Below are positions 1 to 5,369 of a stretch of DNA of 8,745 nt, piece after piece (position 1 is the first letter of the stretch; every line of letters starts with the position of its first letter). The notes beneath the pieces are model-generated. The model searched no databases. It saw only the letters and a program-made list of their open reading frames with translations, and was not told the origin of the DNA. Source of the DNA: Acidobacteriota bacterium (lineage in GTDB: Bacteria; Acidobacteriota; Terriglobia; Terriglobales; Acidobacteriaceae); the NCBI GenBank assembly GCA_021809235.1, contig JAKBAG010000116.1, positions 1 to 8,745 on the forward strand, read 5' to 3'. The translations under genes and the position numbers were made by a program.

Positions 1-855
1 TGCCAGGAAGACAAACTCCGGATGCACGGCAACCAGCCGTCGCACCGCTCCGGCCGCCAGCCGAATCTGCCTCGCCGTCTTCATGCAGGCTGCATCCAGC
101 CCGCATTCCAGTGCCAGATTCGGCCGCTCCAGCAGCGCATCGCGCCGGGCCGTCTTGCCGCAGGCATCCCCGGTATGCAGCACATCCTTCAGATCATCCA
201 GTGACTGATACGCCAGCCCCCACAGCACGGCAATCCGCTCCAGGCGCTCGATCATGCGCGACGTGCTGCCGCCCAGAATGGCCGGCAACACCAGCGGCAG
301 CCGGATCAGCGAGACCGTTTTGCCCACAGCAATATTTTGCGGGGAATGCGCGCTGCGGGCCTGGGCATAGTGCAGGTCCAGGCTTTGCCCCTGCAGCAGT
401 CCGCCCACGCCCAGATGCTGCTCCACGTAGCGCAGTCCCGCCTGCTGCTGCTCCAGCGGCAGACCAGCCGCGGCAGACCAGATCATGCCATACGCGCGGT
501 TGATAAGCGCCAGGGCCGCCAGCATCGCCGCGCCTTCCCCAAATCGCTGATGCACACACGGTACGCCGCGACGGCTGGTCGCATCATCCATCGCAGGCAG
601 GTCGTCAAAGACCAGAGCAGCCGTGTGAAAGTATTCCATGGCAATGGCAAGCTGGCGTCCGCGCTGCCCTTCGGTATCCAGACCCGTGGCCCGCGCCATC
701 TGCCAGGCCAGCATCGCACGCACCATGCTCCCGGGTCGCGCCAGCGTGGCATGGATGGCAGAGGCCAAGTGCGGCTCCAGATGCTCCGGCAATGCCATGC
801 CGCTCGCGTAGGCCTGCTCCAGTTCAAGGCGCAGGGAAGATTCCGGCAACGGCAT
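1..855 (-). CDS. Polyprenyl (geranylgeranyl-type) diphosphate synthase, CrtE-like, 3' end off-window
   Basis: A class I trans-prenyltransferase that should condense isopentenyl diphosphate (IPP) with allylic diphosphates in the cytoplasm to make FPP or GGPP for carotenoids, quinones or other terpenoids. The frame is open for 285 codons from ATG 855 to the window edge; the usual length is about 300 residues, so only a short C-terminus is missing. The start is firm: AGGAG at 866-862 lies 6 nt upstream and an in-frame TGA (861-859) excludes longer starts. The first Asp-rich motif is DDLPAMDD (residues 84-91), followed by SRRG; a KT pair sits at 179-180; the second Asp-rich motif is DDLKD (220-224), followed by GKTARRD. 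The stretch around the first motif, with Ala five residues before it, resembles bacterial CrtE more than IspA, suggesting a C20 product (inference). Odd: the usual GKRxRP substrate motif reads PGSMVRA (41-47), losing the conserved Lys. The family is certain; the exact product is not. Confidence 0.9.
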   Translation of the reverse strand, partial: MPLPESSLRLELEQAYASGMALPEHLEPHLASAIHATLARPGSMVRAMLAWQMARATGLDTEGQRGRQLAIAMEYFHTAALVFDDLPAMDDATSRRGVPCVHQRFGEGAAMLAALALINRAYGMIWSAAAGLPLEQQQAGLRYVEQHLGVGGLLQGQSLDLHYAQARSAHSPQNIAVGKTVSLIRLPLVLPAILGGSTSRMIERLERIAVLWGLAYQSLDDLKDVLHTGDACGKTARRDALLERPNLALECGLDAACMKTARQIRLAAGAVRRLVAVHPEFVFLA

Positions 856-961
856 GCATCACTCCTGGAGATGGATCCTTGAGCCCCGGTAATCCTTGGG
901 CTTTCTACAACGTTGGACGTTCTTTGGAGTGCCCGGGAAGAGTCCTCGATTCTGAATTTTT

Positions 962-1026
962 TGTCACAATCCCATATCCCGCTCTCCGTAGACGCTGCTT
1001 CTGCACGCCTTCCGCTCGGGATGACA
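962..1026. repeat. REP/MITE-like intergenic inverted-repeat element
   Basis: The ends are imperfect inverted repeats: TGTCA-CA-ATCCC at 962-973 and GGGATGACA at 1018-1026, matching over nine positions with a two-base insertion. Inside, ATCCCG (976-981) pairs with CGGGAT (1017-1022). The right end, CGCTCGGGATGACA, resembles short intergenic repeats I recall as abundant in Acidobacteriota and some other bacterial genomes (general knowledge, not searched). It has no coding capacity. Only one copy is visible here, so repeat status rests on the inverted ends and this resemblance. Confidence 0.45.
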
Positions 1027-1042
1027 CCTGCTTCCCTCCTGA

Positions 1043-1058
1043 AATAAATCGATTAATT
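1043..1058. promoter_or_regulatory. A/T-rich near-palindrome, candidate operator
   Basis: AATAAATCGATTAATT is a palindrome except for one mismatched pair and is centred between 1050 and 1051. It stands out as A/T-rich in GC-rich DNA, about 180 nt upstream of the arabinofuranosidase start. Its core, AATCGATT (1047-1054), recurs in the perfect palindrome in front of the downstream esterase. This would suit a dimeric regulator, but no regulator gene is in the window. Confidence 0.35.
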
Positions 1059-1061
1059 CCC

Positions 1062-1091
1062 TTGTTCATTCCCCAATCCATTCTGTAGGAT
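1062..1091 (+). promoter_or_regulatory. Weak promoter candidate for the arabinofuranosidase gene
   Basis: TTGTTC (1062-1067) and TAGGAT (1086-1091), spaced 18 nt, are a poor -35 and a fair -10 match. The -10-like hexamer begins in the loop and ends in the right arm of the hairpin at 1072-1095, so a protein binding the inverted repeat would cover the promoter. This would give a leader of roughly 135 nt. Vegetative promoters in this kind of organism are poorly predictable, so confidence is low. Confidence 0.2.
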
Positions 1092-1095
1092 TGGG
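1072..1095. repeat. Perfect 8-bp inverted repeat (hairpin or operator)
   Basis: CCCAATCC (1072-1079) and GGATTGGG (1088-1095) are perfect inverted copies around the 8-nt loop ATTCTGTA. Neither strand has a T-tract after it, so it is not an intrinsic terminator. Its place next to the A/T-rich palindrome, in the upstream region of the arabinofuranosidase gene, suggests an operator or a leader structure. Confidence 0.4.
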
Positions 1096-1233
1096 TGTCC
1101 TGAAATCGGGTCTCGGAAGCAGTTCGTAACGATTCCCGACAGATCGGACACATCGGGAGTCTGGCTCTCTGCGATGCCATGCACAACCGGACAAGGAATA
1201 TCGGACTGGAAATTACGGAGGAAGATTCGATCC

Positions 1234-3375
1234 ATGCATATACGCAATGCAATTCTGGCCCTGAGCATGGGTGCTGGAGTTCTGGCTGCCGTGCCTGTGG
1301 CATCGGCGCAGACGACCACCCCGCCCACCCCCATCGAGGCGACTCTGGATGCCACGCATCCGGCCACTCCCGTCTCCGACTACGTCTTTGGCATGTTCAT
1401 TGAGCATATCGGCAAAACCATGTACGGGCCGCTCTGGGCAGAGATGCTGGACGACCGCAAGTTCTATTTCCCCATTACGGACAACGCGTCAGCTCCTGCC
1501 TCGCGGCGCGGTTTTCCTGGCATGACCATGCGCCACTGGCATCCTGTCGGGCCACAGGCTTCCATTGCAATGGATACGGCAAAGCCTTTCGTCGGCCAGC
1601 AGAGTCCGGCAATCACCCTCGACGGCACCACGCCGCACGGAATCCAGCAATCCGGCCTGGCGCTGGTGCAGGGCAAAGCCTACGCCGGCCACATCTGGCT
1701 GCGCGGAACCGCAGGCAGCAAGGTCCGGATTGTGCTTACCTGGAGCAATGGATCGCAGAGCCGGACGCTGCTCACCGTGCCTGCGCTTGGTCCTGCCTAT
1801 GCCCGGTATGCCTTTCATGTCACAGCCCCGGCCAGTGCCAGCGATGCTACGTTTCAGGTTGTCGGTACTGGCAAGGGCAGCTTCCATATTGGTGCCGTCT
1901 CCATGATGCCATCGGACAATATCGATGGCTTCCGGCCCGATACCATCGCCCTGCTGCGCCAGATCCACTCCGGCTTCTGGCGATTCGGCGGCAATTACAC
2001 CTCGAATTACTCCTGGTATGACGCTATCGGCGACCGCGACCATCGACCCTCCGACTGGGATTATGCCTGGAACCAGATGCAAACCAACGACATCGGTCCG
2101 GATGAGTTTGCCGAGTTCTGCAAACTGATCGGCGTCGTGCCTTACATCAGCGTCAATGCCGGACTGGGCGACTCCCACTCCGCCGCCCAGGAAGTTCAGT
2201 ACATGAACGGTGCCGCAACCACTCCGATGGGAGCATTGCGGGCAAAGAACGGTCATCCTGCCCCCTACCACATCCGGTACTGGAACATCGGCAACGAACC
2301 CTGGGGAGAGTGGCAGATTGGCCGCACCGACCTCAAGTACTTCATGCTCAAGCACAATGAATTCGCCAAAGCCATGCGCCAGGTCGACCCCTCCATCACG
2401 CTGATCGCCTCCGGCGAGATGCTGGAAGACGGACAGGTTCCCGGTGCCCTGCGGACCAAATACGTCGGCAACCTGGCGGGGGCTTACGGTAGCGACTTCG
2501 ACTGGACTGGACGCTTCCTCAAGGATTGCTGGGGTAATTTCGACGGCATCGCCGAGCACTGGTATGCACGGCCGGGAGAGCGCTACAACGTGGAAAAGGC
2601 AAAGAATCTGCCGGCAGACAAGCCCAATGACGACGCCTATGACAAAATCCAGCAGACCACCCTCGAGTACGCGCGCTACCCTGCCAACATCGTCCGCTCC
2701 AAGGCAGAGGAGTGGGAGGGCTATCAGCAGCGTTTCCCGGCCATGGTGCCGAAGAAAACCTTCCTGTCCATCGACGAGTACGCGTACTTTGGCGGCAACT
2801 TCCGCCGTGGAGCCGATCTGAAGCAGGCGCTGGCCTACAGCATGCTCTTCAATGAGATGCTGCGTCACTCCGACTTCATGACCATGGCCGCGCACACCAT
2901 GGGTACCTCCACGCTGGACTTCAACCAGACCTCCTCCACGCTGAATACGCTTGGGCTGGTCTTCAAGATGTTCAGCAACAACTTTCCGGGATCCACCCCG
3001 ATCGCCGTGACCGGAAACTCTCCGCAGCCGGCTCCCCAATATCCTCCGGCGCCGGATCAGCCCAAGGTCAGCTCCGGCAGCCCCACCTATCCGCTTGATC
3101 TCTTCGCGGCACTTTCGCCGGACCACAAGTATCTGGTGGTTTCCGTTGTCAATGCCACCGACAAGCCTCAGCCGCTCGATCTGCAACTGGGCGCAATACA
3201 CGTGCTGGGCGCGGCCAAACTGCTCCAGTTGACCGGCAGCAGCCTCGACGCCGTGGATCGTGTGGGACAGGCGCCACAGGCTACCCTCCAGGAATCCACC
3301 GTCAGCGGCTCCCCGAACGCGCTGACTATTGCCCCCATCAGCGTCAACATCTACCGCTTCCCCATCCACAGATAG
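1234..3375 (+). CDS. Secreted GH51 alpha-L-arabinofuranosidase
   Basis: Removes terminal alpha-L-arabinofuranosyl groups from arabinoxylan or arabinan by the retaining mechanism of clan GH-A; expected outside the cytoplasm. The 713-residue protein starts at ATG 1234, preceded by GGAGGAA at 1217-1223, and this start gives a clean signal peptide: MHIRN, then a hydrophobic stretch, cleaved after VASA near residue 25. An earlier in-frame ATG at 1174 would bury it behind 20 residues, so I reject it. After an N-terminal VFGMFIEHIG segment typical of GH51 comes a beta-rich insert at about 105-225 resembling a carbohydrate-binding module, then the barrel (FWRFGGN, VNAGLGD). The acid/base is E355 in IGNEPWG and the nucleophile E515 in SIDEYAYF; EHWY lies between. 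A C-terminal beta-sandwich ends in IYRF. The larger architecture resembles the module-bearing GH51 group rather than the compact intracellular enzymes. It is probably cotranscribed with the esterase 109 nt downstream. Confidence 0.93.
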   Translation: MHIRNAILALSMGAGVLAAVPVASAQTTTPPTPIEATLDATHPATPVSDYVFGMFIEHIGKTMYGPLWAEMLDDRKFYFPITDNASAPASRRGFPGMTMRHWHPVGPQASIAMDTAKPFVGQQSPAITLDGTTPHGIQQSGLALVQGKAYAGHIWLRGTAGSKVRIVLTWSNGSQSRTLLTVPALGPAYARYAFHVTAPASASDATFQVVGTGKGSFHIGAVSMMPSDNIDGFRPDTIALLRQIHSGFWRFGGNYTSNYSWYDAIGDRDHRPSDWDYAWNQMQTNDIGPDEFAEFCKLIGVVPYISVNAGLGDSHSAAQEVQYMNGAATTPMGALRAKNGHPAPYHIRYWNIGNEPWGEWQIGRTDLKYFMLKHNEFAKAMRQVDPSITLIASGEMLEDGQVPGALRTKYVGNLAGAYGSDFDWTGRFLKDCWGNFDGIAEHWYARPGERYNVEKAKNLPADKPNDDAYDKIQQTTLEYARYPANIVRSKAEEWEGYQQRFPAMVPKKTFLSIDEYAYFGGNFRRGADLKQALAYSMLFNEMLRHSDFMTMAAHTMGTSTLDFNQTSSTLNTLGLVFKMFSNNFPGSTPIAVTGNSPQPAPQYPPAPDQPKVSSGSPTYPLDLFAALSPDHKYLVVSVVNATDKPQPLDLQLGAIHVLGAAKLLQLTGSSLDAVDRVGQAPQATLQESTVSGSPNALTIAPISVNIYRFPIHR

Positions 3376-3388
3376 ACCGTCCGGCCTT

Positions 3389-3426
3389 CGCGTCAGGCCC
3401 AGGAGTCCAAACCTGAACCTGACGCG
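3389..3426 (+). repeat. Stem-loop after the arabinofuranosidase gene
   Basis: CGCGTCAGG (3389-3397) and CCTGACGCG (3418-3426) form a perfect 9-bp stem 13 nt after the arabinofuranosidase stop. Inside, CAGG (3400-3403) and CCTG (3412-3415) extend it after a 2x2 internal loop. There is no U-tract, so it more likely attenuates transcription or protects the upstream mRNA 3' end from exonucleases than terminates fully. That would lower esterase output relative to the glycosidase. Confidence 0.5.
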
Positions 3427-3432
3427 CAGCAT

Positions 3433-3450
3433 CCGGGAATCGATTCCCGG
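3433..3450. promoter_or_regulatory. Perfect 18-bp palindrome before the esterase gene, candidate operator
   Basis: CCGGGAATCGATTCCCGG is a perfect palindrome with no loop, 34 nt upstream of the esterase ATG. A gapless palindrome makes a poor RNA hairpin but a good site for a dimeric DNA-binding protein. Its central AATCGATT is identical to the core of the near-palindrome at 1043-1058. It could support an internal promoter for the esterase or co-regulation of both genes. Confidence 0.45.
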
Positions 3451-3484
3451 TAGACGAACAACACCTTAGGGAAAGGAATTTGCC

Positions 3485-5176
3485 ATGTCTTCCTCACCAA
3501 CGAACGACTCTCGACTCCTGAGTCGGCGCGACGCTCTCAAGCTCTCAGCAGGCGCTGGTCTTGCCGCAGCGGTCGCTCGTCCCGCTCAGGCATCGGACAG
3601 CATCAAGACCGGTGTCCACCAGCAACAGCCACCCAACTGCTCCACGCCACACTCTGCCGTGGCCCAGACACGCTACGGCAAGGTCCGGGGCTTCGTCTCG
3701 GGCGATGTCTTCACGTTCAAGGGCGTGCCCTACGGCCAGGACACAGGCGGAGCTAATCGCTGGCTTCCGGCCAAGCCACCCATCCCCTGGGAAGGTGAGT
3801 ATCCGGCGCTGATTTATGGGGCAAACTGTCCCCAGCGCCTGCATGACTGGCACAGCCAGGAGCAGGTCTTCCTGCAGGACTGGGACGATGGCTGGCAGAG
3901 CGAAGACATGCTCAAGCTCAACATCTGGACTCCGTCGCTCACCGGCAGCCGCCCCGTCATGTTCTACATCCACGGCGGCGGCTTTGAATTTGGTTCCTCC
4001 TATGAGCTGCCCTCGCATGAGGGTGCAAACATGGCCCGCTATCACGATGTCGTCCAGGTCTCGGTCAACCATCGCCTCAATGCTCTGGGCTTCCTCGATA
4101 TGTCCCAGTTCGGCGCAGGTTATGAGGAGTCCTCCAACGTTGGCATGACCGACCTGGTCGCAGCGCTGAAGTGGGTGCAGGAGAACATTGCCAACTTCGG
4201 CGGCGACCCCAATCGCGTCATGATCTACGGCCAGTCCGGCGGTGGCGGCAAAGTGGCTACGCTGATGGCCATGCCTTCTGCGCAGGGACTCTTCCACTGC
4301 GCTGCCATTCAGTCTGGCGGAGCCTTCACCAGCCCGGCCGAGGAGGCCCGCGAACTCACCCGGCAGATGGTCAAGGATCTCGGCATCTCCGGTGGCAGCC
4401 TGAGCGCGCTGCAGAAGATGGACTGGACTGCTTTGATGGCGGCTGCCGATGCCGCCCAGGGCAAGCTTTCCGCCAGCAATCCCGGTCCATTCCACAGACC
4501 CGGACCGCCGCGTCGCTTCTGGGCACCCATCCTTGACGGCACCGTCATTCCCACCAGCCCCTTTCATGACTCTGCGCCCGCCATCTCACGCAATATTCCT
4601 TTGATGGTCGGCTCGGTCAGCGAAGAGGGCAACATGATGGCATCCCGTCCCACTGAGGCGGAGTGGCGCGCCAACCTCATCCACGCGTATGGCGAGGAAA
4701 AAGGCAAAGCGCTGGCCGATGCCATGCAGAAGGCCTATCCGCTAAAGAGCGCCCGCACCCTGTCGTATATGTGTGGCGGTCGTGGATTCCTCAACGGACT
4801 CTCGATGCGCAATGGTGTCGTCCACATGGCCAAGCTCAAGTATGAGCTGCACGCCGCGCCGGTCTACACCTACTACTTCACCTGGCAGACGAAGATGCTG
4901 GACGGTGTGCCCGGCGCCTGGCACACCTCTGATCTGCAGTTCTGCTTTGACAACACCCTGCGCTGCGAACAGGGCACCGGCAACACTCCCGAAGCACAGG
5001 CACTGGCACGCAAGATGGCCCGTGCCTGGGCAAACTTTGCCCGCACCGGCAATCCCAGCCAGCCCGGACTCATCTGGGAGCCATCCGATCCGGTGACCAA
5101 CAAGACCATGGTCTGGGATAACAACAGCCGCATGGTCAATGATCCGGACGGCGAATTGCGCAAGTTCCTGCTCTGA
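3485..5176 (+). CDS. Tat-exported type-B carboxylesterase (PnbA/COG2272 family)
   Basis: A 563-residue alpha/beta-hydrolase that cleaves carboxylic esters. AAAGGA (3472-3477) sits 7 nt before ATG 3485. The N-terminus has a twin-arginine signal, SRRDALK (residues 13-19), then a hydrophobic Ala/Gly stretch ending around ARPAQA, so the folded enzyme is probably exported by Tat. The oxyanion loop is HGGG (163-166); the nucleophile is S251 in GQSGGGG; the acid is E381 (or E380) in SVSEEGN; the catalytic His is H480 in AWHTSDL. The family usually has GESAGG at the nucleophile, so Gln and Gly replace Glu and Ala here. Length and the order of triad residues are normal. Its position right after a secreted arabinofuranosidase suggests action on acyl or feruloyl esters of hemicellulose side chains, but nothing in the sequence fixes the substrate; a general carboxylesterase is equally possible. 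The gene is followed by a strong hairpin. Confidence 0.92.
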   Translation: MSSSPTNDSRLLSRRDALKLSAGAGLAAAVARPAQASDSIKTGVHQQQPPNCSTPHSAVAQTRYGKVRGFVSGDVFTFKGVPYGQDTGGANRWLPAKPPIPWEGEYPALIYGANCPQRLHDWHSQEQVFLQDWDDGWQSEDMLKLNIWTPSLTGSRPVMFYIHGGGFEFGSSYELPSHEGANMARYHDVVQVSVNHRLNALGFLDMSQFGAGYEESSNVGMTDLVAALKWVQENIANFGGDPNRVMIYGQSGGGGKVATLMAMPSAQGLFHCAAIQSGGAFTSPAEEARELTRQMVKDLGISGGSLSALQKMDWTALMAAADAAQGKLSASNPGPFHRPGPPRRFWAPILDGTVIPTSPFHDSAPAISRNIPLMVGSVSEEGNMMASRPTEAEWRANLIHAYGEEKGKALADAMQKAYPLKSARTLSYMCGGRGFLNGLSMRNGVVHMAKLKYELHAAPVYTYYFTWQTKMLDGVPGAWHTSDLQFCFDNTLRCEQGTGNTPEAQALARKMARAWANFARTGNPSQPGLIWEPSDPVTNKTMVWDNNSRMVNDPDGELRKFLL

Positions 5177-5200
5177 ACCGAAGCCACGCACGCTCAACTC

Positions 5201-5235
5201 AACAGAGGCCTGCCATCCCCTGGCAGGCCTCTGTT
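5201..5235 (+). terminator. Terminator-like hairpin closing the arabinofuranosidase-esterase unit
   Basis: AACAGAGGCCTGCCA (5201-5215) and TGGCAGGCCTCTGTT (5221-5235) make a perfect 15-bp stem with the 5-nt loop TCCCC, 24 nt after the esterase stop. Only two T residues end the stem and no U-tract follows, so termination would depend on stem strength or on Rho. The symmetric sequence could work from either strand. Confidence 0.75.
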
Positions 5236-5310
5236 GTCAGGTCGCTGCGACTCTTTGTACATCCCCACCCACGCCAGCAGAAACCATCTGTTCCGGAAAC
5301 GCCGTCTGGT

Positions 5311-5369
5311 ATCGGAGATCGAATTGGAGTAGAGTGCTAGATACTTTGCCGCTCCACTCCATCTCCGAT
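5311..5369 (+). promoter_or_regulatory. Inverted repeat enclosing the ATPase translation start
   Basis: ATCGGAGAT (5311-5319) and ATCTCCGAT (5361-5369) are perfect 9-nt inverted copies. Directly inside the right arm, ACTCC (5356-5360) can pair with GGAGT (5326-5330), which contains the likely Shine-Dalgarno sequence. The likely GTG start (5334) would then lie in the loop. As RNA this could hide the ribosome-binding site; as DNA it could be an operator. The right arm falls in codons 10-12 of the proposed gene. Confidence 0.4.

Larger units (their letters stand above)
856..1233. other. Divergent intergenic region
   Basis: A 378-nt non-coding stretch between the minus-strand prenyl synthase and the plus-strand arabinofuranosidase. 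It should hold both promoters. It contains a REP-like inverted-repeat element (962-1026), an A/T-rich near-palindrome (1043-1058), a perfect 8-bp hairpin (1072-1095) and four ATCGG words in the leader of the arabinofuranosidase (starting at 1105, 1143, 1152 and 1200). Short frames crossing this region show no recognisable protein and no convincing ribosome-binding site, so I call no gene here. I could not find a convincing promoter for the minus-strand gene. Confidence 0.7.

Noticed and set aside
905..1367. Overlapping short minus-strand frames in the divergent intergenic region and the GH51 5' end
   Set aside because: They run through the REP-like element and the GH51 signal-peptide region in other frames and show no protein family features.
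1489..3432. A 647-codon open frame on the minus strand, antisense to the arabinofuranosidase
   Set aside because: It mirrors the GH51 coding frame, has no recognisable domain and a Gly/Val/Arg-rich composition typical of antisense frames in GC-rich genes. The plus-strand gene is certain.
3545..4567. A 340-codon minus-strand frame opposite the esterase
   Set aside because: No motif or ribosome-binding site of note; it is a shadow of the esterase, whose catalytic triad is clear.
5234..5260. Possible ATPase promoter with TTGTCA (5234-5239) as a -35
   Set aside because: No acceptable -10 is found at the right spacing; TTGTAC (5255-5260) is a poor match, and the site overlaps the terminator stem.
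5139..5333. N-terminal extension of the ATPase from ATG 5139
   Set aside because: It overlaps the end of the esterase gene and would translate the 15-bp terminator-like hairpin; the encoded stretch has no HMA domain or membrane segment.
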